DNA from: CAYLYM01 sp964387645
GTDB taxonomy: Bacteria > Calditrichota > Calditrichia > RBG-13-44-9
Direction of reading: 5' to 3'
Assembly (NCBI GenBank): GCA_964387645.1
Contig: CAYLYM010000001.1
Span: forward strand, 11,224-75,223
Length of the DNA: 64,000 bases
The notes under the pieces are model-generated. The model was given only the letters and a program-made list of their open reading frames with translations, did no database searches and was not told the origin of the DNA. Both the position numbers and the translations under genes were made by a program. The number at the start of each line of letters is the position of its first letter. Positions within the stretch are counted from its first letter, which is position 1. This document shows positions 8,799 through 17,767 of the stretch, in pieces.

Positions 8799-9410
8799 TT
8801 ATTCTTTATCAAATTCAATGAGTGTATCAACTAATTGAACTGATGCTTCTTCCATATCAATGATTAACTTATCGATACGTGCTGTGGCCCAGTTGTAAAA
8901 AAACTGAACAATCATAGCAACAATCAGGCCGAAAAGTGTGGTGAGCAGTGCCTGTGAAATACCTCCCGCTACAACAGCAGGAGAAATATCATTGGCCGTT
9001 TTGATTGAGTCGAACGCAACAATCATACCCCAAACCGTCCCTGTAAATCCAAGCATAGGAGCAACTACAATGAAAAAACCAAGCCAAATCATTCCCTTTT
9101 CCAGAAAAGCCATTTCGATGGAACCAGCGTTAGTAATTGCTTTTTCCACAAACTCGATCCCTTCTTTGGCTCGCATCAAACCGGCATGGAAAATGGAGGC
9201 AACAGGTCCGCGAGTATTTTCACACACTTCTAAAGCGGCTTCCGTTCCACCTTCCTTAAGTGCGGTACGTACTCGCTCAATAAAACGACGCGTATTAATT
9301 CCGGCACGCCACAAAGTCCACATTTTGGCCAGACCAATTGCTATTCCCAGCACAAGACAAACAAGAATAGGCCACATGAAGCCACCACCTTGTTGAAATA
9401 ATTGGACCAT
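8799..9410 (-). CDS. exbB: MotA/TolQ/ExbB-family proton channel protein
   Basis: ExbB forms the pentameric inner-membrane scaffold of the TonB motor. The protein has 203 residues and three membrane segments: about 12-31 (FMWPILVCLVLGIAIGLAKM), 105-130 (GMIWLGFFIVVAPMLGFTGTVWGM) and 145-170 (VAGGISQALLTTLFGLIVAMIVQFF). The family signature GFTGTVWGMI and GGISQALLTTLFGL are present. The cytoplasmic loop contains EVCENTRGPVASIF and the amphipathic VEKAITNAGSIE. An AGGAGG site lies 10 bases upstream. It is the first gene after the promoter at 9469-9497. Confidence 0.94.
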   Translation of the reverse strand: MVQLFQQGGGFMWPILVCLVLGIAIGLAKMWTLWRAGINTRRFIERVRTALKEGGTEAALEVCENTRGPVASIFHAGLMRAKEGIEFVEKAITNAGSIEMAFLEKGMIWLGFFIVVAPMLGFTGTVWGMIVAFDSIKTANDISPAVVAGGISQALLTTLFGLIVAMIVQFFYNWATARIDKLIIDMEEASVQLVDTLIEFDKE

Positions 9411-9468
9411 AACAAATAGACCTCCTAATTCAGTTTCTTTTATTATTTATTTAACTAATATTTGGCAA

Positions 9469-9497
9469 ATTATACATATATCAAATTATAAAGTCAA
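9469..9497 (-). promoter_or_regulatory. Sigma-70-type promoter of exbB-exbD-exbD-tonB
   Basis: Minus strand: TTGACT (9497-9492), a 17-base spacer and a perfect TATAAT (9474-9469). Predicted start is near 9462, giving a leader of about 50 bases with an AGGAGG site. With the terminator at 7184-7216 the whole transcription unit is delimited. Confidence 0.8.
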
Positions 9498-9504
9498 TAT
9501 TTTT

Positions 9505-11136
9505 TTAATATTTCCCTGTACTTTCTGTCGATTCGTTTTTATTCAACATAGTGATCCTAACTGCTTCATCAAATGAATTCAATGCGGCATGAAATTGATT
9601 ATCATTTTGCAGTAGAATATAATAAAATCCTTCTCTCTCCCAGAAATGCCTGGCAATTTCAGCTTTAATTCTGGTAGAGATGAATTTAAGATCTCTATTA
9701 AAGGCCTCTTCATCGATTTTTATACCTTTACTCTTGCATAAAAATTTGAATTCGTTCAAAATTTCATCAGTTACAACAAACTCATCATTGAACTTTTTTA
9801 AAGTGGTTTTGATTTCTGGATGTTTACTGGCAATTTGTGTGGCATATTCAAAAAAAACCCGTTTTATTAAAAATTTATTGGTTAACTTGGGTGAACGGGA
9901 ATAGCTTTTATATGGAACAATAATATCTGGACGAATGCCTCCACCACCATAAACTACTCGACCAGCTCGGGTATAAAACTTGGGCCGATTTTTTAGGCTA
10001 TCTTCACTTGTCCAACTGGTATCAGCGGTCTCAGCATAATATTCTTGAAACTTCTTGCCCTTATAATCTCTTTGAATCAACCGTCCGCTTGGTGTGTAAT
10101 ACTTAGCAGTAGTAACCCGAACAGCAGAACCATCGTTTAAAGGAAACTCTTTCTGGACAAGACCTTTACCAAAACTGTTCCTACCAATAATCAAACCACG
10201 ATCATAATCCTGGATAGCACCAGAAACAATCTCAGATGCCGATGCCGAACCGCGATCTATCATGATAATAAGTGGAAAATCGTATACAGGGCCAGTTCGC
10301 CATTGATCTGAATAGAATTTCTCTATTGAACGGTTATTTCGTCCACGAGTTTCTACAATCAATTGATGACCTGGTATAAACATACCAGCCATTTTTACAG
10401 CTTCGTGTAAATATCCACCTGGATTACCACGCAAATCCAAAATCAATCGCTTCATCCCCTGCTTTAACAATTCTTCAATGGCAGCACGAGTCTCTTCAGT
10501 GGTCGTTGCGGCAAACCTATTTACCCAGATGTAGCCTGTACTATCATCAGCCATGAATTTCATCGAAACTGTGTATATAGGAATAACATCCCTAACAATC
10601 GTAATTTCAAAAGGTTCTTCAACACCATCGCGCAGAATTGTTACGTTCACCGATGTACCTTTCGGACCTTTTAGTTTCTTTGGAACTTCTTCTCTAGTAA
10701 TACCAATAACTGATTTGCCATTGATTTTGATAATCTTATCTCCGGGAAGTAAACCCAAACGCTCAGAAGGAGAACCCGCGATTGGGGATATAACTGTTAT
10801 ATATCCATCAATTACATCAAATTCAATTCCAATACCTTCGTAATGTCCACTAAAACTTTCTTTATTAGCCTTAACCTTTTTGGGCTCTATATATACACTA
10901 TGAGGGTCTAATTCGCTTAACAGGCCTGATATTGCACCTTCAATAGCCTTATCCCACTCCACATCTTCAACGTAATACCATTTAACTAAAGAAACTACCC
11001 GCATAAATTTATTTATTTGCTCCTTTGAGAGATCGTGAACATCCGCAACCAATCCATGATTTAATAAGACACCGATTCCCCCACAAACAATTAAAATAAA
11101 AATAATGATGACGGGCGTCTTTTTAAAACGAACCAT
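9505..11136 (-). CDS. C-terminal processing peptidase, S41 family (CtpA/Prc type)
   Basis: S41 peptidases cleave periplasmic or envelope proteins from the C-terminus using a Ser-Lys dyad. This 543-residue protein has an N-terminal membrane anchor (about residues 8-27), GLLSELDPHSVYI (71-83), a PDZ domain (about 93-180, with GIGIEFDV and GDKIIKINGKSVIG) and the S41 core: LDLRGNPGGYL at 233-243, catalytic Ser299 in RGSASASEI and Lys324 in SFGKGLVQ (25 apart, as in E. coli Prc). The last 150 residues form an extra region seen in bacterial CtpA. GGAGG lies 7 bases upstream of the start. It ends just upstream of the exbB promoter, so it is transcribed separately from the TonB motor genes. Confidence 0.93.
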   Translation of the reverse strand: MVRFKKTPVIIIFILIVCGGIGVLLNHGLVADVHDLSKEQINKFMRVVSLVKWYYVEDVEWDKAIEGAISGLLSELDPHSVYIEPKKVKANKESFSGHYEGIGIEFDVIDGYITVISPIAGSPSERLGLLPGDKIIKINGKSVIGITREEVPKKLKGPKGTSVNVTILRDGVEEPFEITIVRDVIPIYTVSMKFMADDSTGYIWVNRFAATTTEETRAAIEELLKQGMKRLILDLRGNPGGYLHEAVKMAGMFIPGHQLIVETRGRNNRSIEKFYSDQWRTGPVYDFPLIIMIDRGSASASEIVSGAIQDYDRGLIIGRNSFGKGLVQKEFPLNDGSAVRVTTAKYYTPSGRLIQRDYKGKKFQEYYAETADTSWTSEDSLKNRPKFYTRAGRVVYGGGGIRPDIIVPYKSYSRSPKLTNKFLIKRVFFEYATQIASKHPEIKTTLKKFNDEFVVTDEILNEFKFLCKSKGIKIDEEAFNRDLKFISTRIKAEIARHFWEREGFYYILLQNDNQFHAALNSFDEAVRITMLNKNESTESTGKY

Positions 11137-11216
11137 CTATTTACCTCCATCAAATATATATTTTGAGTAAATACCTATTCTAAAAATTTCATTTATTTTT
11201 TCTACACTTTTTAACA

Positions 11217-13385
11217 TTAATCATTTTTCAAGGACTTTGCACTAATTTTTTTGACAAATTTAACTTCCCAACTTTCTTCAAGTTCAATTTTAAAAGAAAA
11301 AACCACTGCTGAGCTCTGGTAGACTCTCTCAAACCCTGCTTCAGATTGTGAAATCGTTTCGACAGGACATCTCCACACACGGGCTTTTTGATCACTCATT
11401 AAATCGATTTGTATATCATTATATTCATCGACCAATCCAAGATGTTGTATATCAGAAATTTCTCCAGAAGAAGCTAGATTTTTCGGTTGTATGGTTGCAT
11501 TATTAGAAAAATAATAGCGATCATCGGCATATCCAGCCAAAAGACTGAAATTAAATTCAACACCAAACCACACTGGTAATTTAGTTTGATTATATGAGTT
11601 TAATTTATAATAAATATTTATCTGCGGAGTTTTTTTGTTCAATTCAATAATTTTCGTAACCGTTAGAGGAATTTTTTCATGACCAGACTGAATATTACCC
11701 TCTCTCTCCAAAACAACTCTCAGAAAATTGCTATCATTCTCCTTCCTAATTGTTCGATACTCTCCCAGAGCAAAATCACCCAACTCTTCATATCTGGCCG
11801 CCTGAAAATCTGTTAAAGTGGTACCCTGTCTGAAAAAATGATCTATTAAAGATTTACGTTCATAAAAATCATAATTTAAATATTTCTCCAATCCTTCTTC
11901 CTTGCTCGAAATTAAATCGTGAATACTCGCGATAGAATCATCATATCTCGTATTACTATTCGTTTTTGCTTGATTCTGGGATATTAACAATTTTTGATGA
12001 TACCCTTCTTCATGACGTGTTAATGTATTTAAAAGATTGAAATTCTTTGGTAAGTAATCTAACTCAGTTATTCTTCCACCACGGGCAGGTTCCAGGTATA
12101 AATTTAACTGAGGTGTTTCTAAAATGATTTCATCATATCCATCACTATTATAATCGAATTCCAAAAGAGCTGATGATTGTTCTCTCTTATTGGCTTTCCT
12201 TAAAAGTTTTTCTGCTTCAAGTATTTTCCGATAAACAGCATGCCTTAAATGTCCCAGATATAATCCACCAAACACACCATGCCAGTAAGGGCAATTACAC
12301 TGGCCAGCCCAGAGGTGATCCAGGGCCTTATCCAAAATTGGATCGTCTTTAAATTCCTTCGCTTTCCAGATTTGTGAACTTACATACAACATTTTTTTAT
12401 GCATCTGATTCGCTTCAGGATATTTGGCCATAAAATTCCGCCAGAATCCTCCACGGACAAATACACCGAATTTATCATAAATATGATGTTCTTTCAGGTA
12501 ATGTTCAAATTCTTCATATTTCTGGAAAGCTTTCGGGAATAAAGTCCATTGCATCATTTCTGCATAAGATGCAGTTGGTAGATAAATCCGCCCTATTGGT
12601 TTCATTTTATCAATCATTTCGGAAAAATGCACCATTTCAATCCAAGCCAGATTTTCGCATATTTCCTGGAGAAATTGTTCTAACCACTTATTTTTAAAAA
12701 CATGTTTATACGTTCCAGGCCAAACACCAAATTTTTCTCCGTCATCCGCAAAAACAATTAAACAATCCTCTCGATCGGCAGCAAATTCCCGAAGATATTC
12801 AATAGTAACCACAGGATTCTGGAACGGGATAGTATATCTCAATTTCTGGCTAATGGGAAAAATGTTGACCGAACTGCCGGAATCTTCAGTAATATAATAC
12901 CCTGACAAATCCTTATTTTCCAGACCAGAATATCTAAAATGGGCATCATCAATAACAGTATACTCTATACCTGCTTTTCGCATGATAGTAGGAAGCGTGG
13001 GTTCCCAAACTCTCTCAGCTAACCACATTCCTCGCGGTTGTTGACCAAATTCGCGGAGAATCCATTCCGACAACTTTTGAATCTGACCAATTCCATCTTT
13101 TTGAGGAACCACCGAAAGTATTGGCTCATAAAACCCACCACTCATAATCTCAACCTGTCCACGAGAGGTCATCTCTTTTAACTGTGTAATGTGCTCGGGA
13201 AAATGTTTTTTTATCCATTTAAGTAAAATGCCTGTGTAATGTATGTTGATTTTAAAATCAGGATATTTCTGAATAACATCTAAAAAAGGTTGATATGCTT
13301 TATGATATGCTTCTTCAAAAACAAAATCAAAATTACCAACAGGTTGATGACAATGAATCCCGAAAGCGAATTTTATTTTTCCCAT
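11217..13385 (-). CDS. Glycoside hydrolase family 57, 4-alpha-glucanotransferase/alpha-amylase type
   Basis: GH57 enzymes of this type rearrange or hydrolyse alpha-1,4-glucans and act on glycogen or maltodextrin in the cytoplasm. The 722-residue protein starts with KIKFAFGIHCHQPVGNFD, as in the Thermococcus litoralis glucanotransferase. The catalytic nucleophile is Glu124 (MWLAERVWEP) and the acid/base lies at Asp214/Asp215 (VFADDGEKFGVWPGTY), positions that match that enzyme. The C-terminal 300 residues form the beta-rich domain typical of the family (LYLEPARGGRITELDYL). The ATG at 13385 has GGAG 7 bases upstream; the open frame extends 5' into the arginine decarboxylase gene but is not needed. 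The start is 17 bases after that gene's stop. No signal peptide. Glucanotransferase is favoured over amylase. Confidence 0.88.
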   Translation of the reverse strand: MGKIKFAFGIHCHQPVGNFDFVFEEAYHKAYQPFLDVIQKYPDFKINIHYTGILLKWIKKHFPEHITQLKEMTSRGQVEIMSGGFYEPILSVVPQKDGIGQIQKLSEWILREFGQQPRGMWLAERVWEPTLPTIMRKAGIEYTVIDDAHFRYSGLENKDLSGYYITEDSGSSVNIFPISQKLRYTIPFQNPVVTIEYLREFAADREDCLIVFADDGEKFGVWPGTYKHVFKNKWLEQFLQEICENLAWIEMVHFSEMIDKMKPIGRIYLPTASYAEMMQWTLFPKAFQKYEEFEHYLKEHHIYDKFGVFVRGGFWRNFMAKYPEANQMHKKMLYVSSQIWKAKEFKDDPILDKALDHLWAGQCNCPYWHGVFGGLYLGHLRHAVYRKILEAEKLLRKANKREQSSALLEFDYNSDGYDEIILETPQLNLYLEPARGGRITELDYLPKNFNLLNTLTRHEEGYHQKLLISQNQAKTNSNTRYDDSIASIHDLISSKEEGLEKYLNYDFYERKSLIDHFFRQGTTLTDFQAARYEELGDFALGEYRTIRKENDSNFLRVVLEREGNIQSGHEKIPLTVTKIIELNKKTPQINIYYKLNSYNQTKLPVWFGVEFNFSLLAGYADDRYYFSNNATIQPKNLASSGEISDIQHLGLVDEYNDIQIDLMSDQKARVWRCPVETISQSEAGFERVYQSSAVVFSFKIELEESWEVKFVKKISAKSLKND

Positions 13386-13402
13386 CCAAATCTCCCATGA
13401 AG

Positions 13403-13948
13403 TCAAGGTAAAAGCACAGCTGCCGCAATTACAGTGGTCCAATTACCGTTTTTGTCCCCTAAAGCCGTTTGTGTAATATCACGGGTTCTAACAATTTTGC
13501 CACTAATCTTCCATAACTCTTTTTTTTCGTCCCAGCTTGCATTAGGATCAAAATCTACACCTAAAATAGTAGCTAACATCATAGCTGCCAGATCTTCGGC
13601 ATAATCACCCGCCTTTGATTCATTTTCACCAAAACTATGATGTTCAGATAAATAGCCATACATCTTCTTATCAGCGGGAATCGCTAATCCAACCGAAGCA
13701 GCAATCAACCGATTAGGTTCATTTGTACTGTTTTTACTTAAAACACAATGCGTAATTTGCCCGGGCTTCATTTCTTTTAAGCCAGCTTCTACTGATATTA
13801 CTTTACAACCTGGCGGAAGAATTGAGGACACTTCAACTAAATTATAAGGTGCAATACGTGCATCTCTTAAAGCCATTTCAAAACTGGCCAATTTTTCTTT
13901 ATGACGCCCAACTCCTTTGGTAAGAAACACTTTTTTAGGAATATACAT
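13403..13948 (-). CDS. Pyruvoyl-dependent arginine decarboxylase
   Basis: These small enzymes make agmatine from arginine, a first step toward putrescine and spermidine, using a pyruvoyl group formed by self-cleavage. The protein is 181 residues. The processing site is the Ser41-Ser42 pair in NLVEVSSILPPGC; the later parts LIAASVGLAIPAD, YGYLSEHHSFGE and AEDLAAMMLATILG match the family, including the substrate-contacting GYLSEHH stretch. This form is common in archaea and in some anaerobic bacteria, in contrast to the PLP enzyme SpeA. It lies 12 bases after the metallopeptidase's stop and 17 bases before the GH57 gene, probably in one transcript. No speB/speE is in the window. Confident at family level. 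Confidence 0.92.
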   Translation of the reverse strand: MYIPKKVFLTKGVGRHKEKLASFEMALRDARIAPYNLVEVSSILPPGCKVISVEAGLKEMKPGQITHCVLSKNSTNEPNRLIAASVGLAIPADKKMYGYLSEHHSFGENESKAGDYAEDLAAMMLATILGVDFDPNASWDEKKELWKISGKIVRTRDITQTALGDKNGNWTTVIAAAVLLP

Positions 13949-13960
13949 CTCTAATATCCC

Positions 13961-14917
13961 TCACTTTAATTTATCTTCATTATCAATTATTTTGCTCATA
14001 TCATTGGGATAATAGAAAGTTTCTTCTTGTTCCCACTCTTCTAAACGTCTGCGATTTCGATATTTAACAGCATATAACGCACCTAATAAAACAATAACCA
14101 TAACAATCCATAGTAAGTTTTCGAAATTCAATACCACATACCATTGATATTTATTCTGTAACCATCGATACCATTGTACTTCAAAATCTATTCGATCCAG
14201 TCTTGTAAATTTAAAAAGAGCTTGATCGAAATTGCTGTCCTCTACTTCTGATAAAAAATGTGCCCATCCACCGTGGTTTTTTAAAAATTTATTAAATAAA
14301 AACTGAACAGCCGAAAGACATTGAAGATAGGCTAATTGTGCCCTTGCTTCATTGAATGTAAGCAAACTATCTATATCTTTCAGGGGAATAATTTTTTTAG
14401 CAAAAATGGCATTCCCAAGACGAATTCCTTTCTGGATGGTGATCGATTCTCCAGATAGATATTCAGCTAATCCTTCATTAAACCAGAGTGGGATGTCTCT
14501 ATCGTCAAATTTTGCAAAAAAATAAAGATGTGACAATTCGTGTAAAAAGGCTTTTTCCAGGTCGTAAGGTCCCGTCACCCAGGTGGGTTTCTTAATAATG
14601 ATCCTGTGATGCGAGGGGAAAAAAACTGCATTACTCCACTCAGGTACACTTGCTAATGATAATTTATTAAATTCCTCAATGGTTATCGGAAAATATATGC
14701 TTACGCTTGTTTTCAATTTCAATCCAAAAATTTCCTCAAATTTTTTTTCAAACTTCCGGAGAATTTTCAATACTCTTAAAGCTCTCGACTCGGCATCCGG
14801 TTTATAAATGAGCTTAAAATTCTGAAATTTCAGTTCTACATAAGATTCTAATAAAACATCATCCGGAAAAAATAAAGCGTTAAATATAATGAGTAAATAT
14901 AAAATATGCCACTTCAT
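13961..14917 (-). CDS. Membrane-anchored gluzincin metallopeptidase (MA clan-like)
   Basis: A predicted exported zinc metalloprotease of about 318 residues. It has an N-terminal hydrophobic signal segment (residues 3-17), the zinc motif HELSH with His126, Glu127 and His130, and the third ligand Glu148 in LWFNEGLAEY, the gluzincin arrangement of the peptidase MA-like families. A C-terminal membrane helix (about 270-292, NLLWIVMVIVLLGALYAV) is followed by a charged cytosolic tail, so the catalytic domain should face the periplasm. The start at ATG 14917 is chosen because it begins a normal signal sequence; no good ribosome-binding site is present, and a TTG eight codons earlier is possible. Substrate unknown. 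It is the first gene of the run that continues with arginine decarboxylase and GH57. Confidence 0.75.
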   Translation of the reverse strand: MKWHILYLLIIFNALFFPDDVLLESYVELKFQNFKLIYKPDAESRALRVLKILRKFEKKFEEIFGLKLKTSVSIYFPITIEEFNKLSLASVPEWSNAVFFPSHHRIIIKKPTWVTGPYDLEKAFLHELSHLYFFAKFDDRDIPLWFNEGLAEYLSGESITIQKGIRLGNAIFAKKIIPLKDIDSLLTFNEARAQLAYLQCLSAVQFLFNKFLKNHGGWAHFLSEVEDSNFDQALFKFTRLDRIDFEVQWYRWLQNKYQWYVVLNFENLLWIVMVIVLLGALYAVKYRNRRRLEEWEQEETFYYPNDMSKIIDNEDKLK

Positions 14918-15328
14918 ATTTTTATAAAGGCTATTGTTCAAATAAATTTGTCAGTAATTTAATCATTTAATGATAATCACAAATTTTATTTTTTTCTAAA
15001 TTACTCACTTTAATATAAAATTTTTAACTATTCTAAAAATTCATCGAAAGTAAAGACACACTATTTCATATGTAAACATTAAATTTAAAAACAATCTTTG
15101 CCCGGATGTAATTGATTTTACTTGAATATCCAACTTTCAATTTTTTAATCATAAACCACTTAAAAATGTAATTTTGAAAAATATTCTATGTTGAAGTTAA
15201 AAATCAGGAATATTCTGTCTAAAAATTGGAATTGAATAACGAGATGGGAAAACGAGCTCGATTAAACTGTTTTAAAATCTTTTTTCACAATATTTTTTAA
15301 ATTTTTAAATCAAATATATAAGTCATGA
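14918..15328. other. AT-rich intergenic region
   Basis: About 410 bases between the metallopeptidase start and the MFS stop. No coding frame, RNA gene or convincing terminator is visible. The promoter for the downstream metallopeptidase operon should lie here, but no clear hexamer pair was found. Confidence 0.5.
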
Positions 15329-16618
15329 CTAAAAACCATTATCTTTTCTTAAATACTCGTTCGCAATTCTTTCTCCTTCTTTAAGATCAACTTTCCATAG
15401 GAAATATCCACCAGCAATAAATAATAAAAAAACTGATAAGATGCCATTCCGGACATTCTTGGTGATCAGGGTTACCGTTCCCATCATGGTTGGACCGAGA
15501 ACTGCGGCAAATTTTCCGAGCATATTGTAAAAACCATAAAATTCGGCGGCTTTTTCTCTGGGAATGATCCGTGAATACAGGCTTCGGCTTAAAGCCTGAA
15601 TTCCTCCCTGAAACAATCCCACCAGTGCCGCCAATCCATAAAAATGCCAGGTAGAATTCATGAAATAGCCCAGGAATGTGATAAGACAATAGCCAATTAT
15701 TCCTATGATAATTGCCGATTTAACACCGATTTTTTTGGCCATTTTGTAATACACCATGGTTGCCGGAAAAGCGATGAATTGCACTATCAATAAGGCTGCA
15801 ATTAAGGAACTGTCTGCAAATCCCAAAGATACGCCATAATCCACCGCCATTTTGATGATGGTATCAACACCATCTATATAAAGCCAATAGGCCAAAAGAA
15901 AAAGCCCCACGATCTTAAGATATCGGATTTCTTTAAGAGTATTAATTAACTGTTGCCACCCTAGCACCGCAGCTTCTTTTATTTTAACGGGATTATAAAT
16001 TCTTGGCTCTTTTACCCATAGGAACGTTGGTATGGAAAAAACCGCCCACCAGACGGCAACTGACAAAAAAGCCAGGCGGATCGCCGTTGTTTCATCTGGA
16101 ATACCAAATGAGTCTGGAAAATTATACATGAGCACATTCAGCAAAAGTAACAATCCACCGCCTACATAACCCAGTGAAAAGCCAAGGGAAGAAACATAAT
16201 CCACCCTGTTTTTTGGGGAAACACTCGGAAGAAGAGAATCGTAAAAAATATTTCCTCCAGCAAATCCGATTGATGCCAGAACATAAAGCAGTACCGCCAT
16301 AGGCCAATGCCCTCTTTCAACCATCCAAAGACCACCAGTCATAACAATCCCAAGAAAGGCAAACGTAAATAAGAATTTCCTTTTAGCAGTACCTCGATCA
16401 GCTATAGCACCTAAAAAGGGTGCTAAAGCAGCTACCAAAATGGATGCTATGGAATTAGCTAACCCTAAATAAAAAGTACTCTCAGAAGCTGCAGTCCCGG
16501 CGCTCCAAAATTTCTTAAAAAAAGCAGGAAAGAATCCGGCCATTACTGTAGTGGCAAAAGCAGAATTTGCCCAATCGTATAGAGCCCACGATATAACACT
16601 GCGTCTCTCTTTATCCAT
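15329..16618 (-). CDS. MFS transporter, UMF1 (Atg22-like) family
   Basis: A 429-residue inner-membrane protein with about 11-12 hydrophobic segments. The N-terminus VISWALYDWANSAFATTVMAGFFPAFFKKFW is the signature of the UMF1/Atg22-like branch of the major facilitator superfamily. Other family marks are LAPFLGAIADRGTAKRKFL (loop 2-3 MFS motif), FLWVKEPR before the central loop, and LVGLFQGGIQALSRSLYSRIIP with EFYGFYNMLGKFAAVLGP in the second half. Eukaryotic relatives export amino acids from the vacuole; bacterial substrates are unknown. It stands alone: 258 bases separate it from the amidase upstream, and the gene downstream is 400 bases away. Confidence 0.88.
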   Translation of the reverse strand: MDKERRSVISWALYDWANSAFATTVMAGFFPAFFKKFWSAGTAASESTFYLGLANSIASILVAALAPFLGAIADRGTAKRKFLFTFAFLGIVMTGGLWMVERGHWPMAVLLYVLASIGFAGGNIFYDSLLPSVSPKNRVDYVSSLGFSLGYVGGGLLLLLNVLMYNFPDSFGIPDETTAIRLAFLSVAVWWAVFSIPTFLWVKEPRIYNPVKIKEAAVLGWQQLINTLKEIRYLKIVGLFLLAYWLYIDGVDTIIKMAVDYGVSLGFADSSLIAALLIVQFIAFPATMVYYKMAKKIGVKSAIIIGIIGYCLITFLGYFMNSTWHFYGLAALVGLFQGGIQALSRSLYSRIIPREKAAEFYGFYNMLGKFAAVLGPTMMGTVTLITKNVRNGILSVFLLFIAGGYFLWKVDLKEGERIANEYLRKDNGF

Positions 16619-16875
16619 AAAATCAATCTACTATTCTTCAAAAAATAGGTCAATTTCATATTTTCAAAAATATTGAATAATATTTATACTTTCTAACCAA
16701 ATCTTAAACTCGCTTTTCAATAAGATTTTCAAATACACTCATATCTAATTCTATTTATTCATTGAAAACAATAAAATACATCTAACAAAAACATGCATTT
16801 TCATGTTTGATTGAAGATAATATAAGATTTGGCAATTCGTCTGGATGCAATGTCAGTTAATTAAATTACTTAAAG

Positions 16876-17697
16876 TCAAGTTTGAACATACTCTTTTTTC
16901 ACCCAGCCTTCAATTTGGACATCGACTTTATACCAGCCTTCCCTCTCCTCCAAAATTTTCAATTTTGTTCCTTTGTAAAGAGGTGGGGCTATGGTCGATG
17001 CACTTAAGCTACTATCTGATCGAATATTTAACCTAGATGCAGTAACTATTCCGGTTTTACCAGCAATAGTTATCTCTTCGGCTTCATCCATAGATCGGTC
17101 ACTTTGGAGAATACGCTCTCGGAGTTTATCCAAAGGAAAAGCAGGTCCAGGATCAGTTTTTCGACTAGGGGAAATTTCTTCATGGCCCAGAATAGTATTT
17201 ATCGGATAAACTCTGGTGAGAAGTGTGCATATCTCCTGCACAACGTTAATTTGCTCCTCAGTGTATCGATGCCAATATGATGGAACTGTTTCGTTTCGGT
17301 GCACCGCTTCTAGTACCTCATCTGCTGTATAATTTCGACCGAACCATGAAAAATACACATCCCCACTTTTATTCAACCGACCGGCATTATCTATCTCGAT
17401 CCCGATGGAATATTTATTGAGTCCCACTCTTCCCTGATAAGCACTCCTACCTGCATGCCAGGCGATTGTATTAAAAGAGACCAATTGCACAATTCGCCCA
17501 TCTCTACCAACCACCAGATGTGCTGATGCTTTGGTATTGGGATCACACAGGGTATTTACAGACGAATCCAATGATCCGCCTGCAGTATAATGTATAACAA
17601 TAGTATCTGGTAATCCTTCAGCAAATTGTCCACCTTTATTGGGAGAATCCTTGCGGGTAACATCATCCCCAATCAGACGATGATTTCTGATTTTCAT
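16876..17697 (-). CDS. N-acetylmuramoyl-L-alanine amidase with SH3b domain (endolysin-like)
   Basis: The enzyme cleaves the bond between MurNAc and L-alanine in peptidoglycan. The Amidase_2 domain occupies residues 30-195: zinc ligands His36 (IVIHYTAG), His172 and Asp182 (GHEEISPSRKTDPGP), and catalytic Glu101 (IGIEIDN), the same spacing as AmpD. A bacterial SH3 domain follows (about 212-273: TASRLNIRSDSS ... GTKLKILEEREGWYKV ... GWVKKEYV), which usually binds cell wall. No signal peptide is visible, so it would need a holin or lysis for release. GGAGG lies 4 bases before the start. The upstream neighbour is a gene-transfer-agent-type holin, so the pair looks like a phage lysis cassette rather than a recycling enzyme. 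Confidence 0.88.
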   Translation of the reverse strand: MKIRNHRLIGDDVTRKDSPNKGGQFAEGLPDTIVIHYTAGGSLDSSVNTLCDPNTKASAHLVVGRDGRIVQLVSFNTIAWHAGRSAYQGRVGLNKYSIGIEIDNAGRLNKSGDVYFSWFGRNYTADEVLEAVHRNETVPSYWHRYTEEQINVVQEICTLLTRVYPINTILGHEEISPSRKTDPGPAFPLDKLRERILQSDRSMDEAEEITIAGKTGIVTASRLNIRSDSSLSASTIAPPLYKGTKLKILEEREGWYKVDVQIEGWVKKEYVQT

Positions 17698-17767
17698 AAT
17701 TCCTCCAAGTAAAAGAGAATTATCAACAATTTACTTGCGTATTTAAAGCAAAAAATTTCAAAAAAGA

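Noticed and set aside
8938..9396. Plus-strand frame of 152 codons opposite exbB
   Set aside because: Shadow of the well-supported exbB gene; no domain and wrong composition.
13386..13442. Longer GH57 start overlapping the arginine decarboxylase gene
   Set aside because: The ATG at 13385 has a good ribosome-binding site and matches the family N-terminus; the extra 19 residues match nothing.
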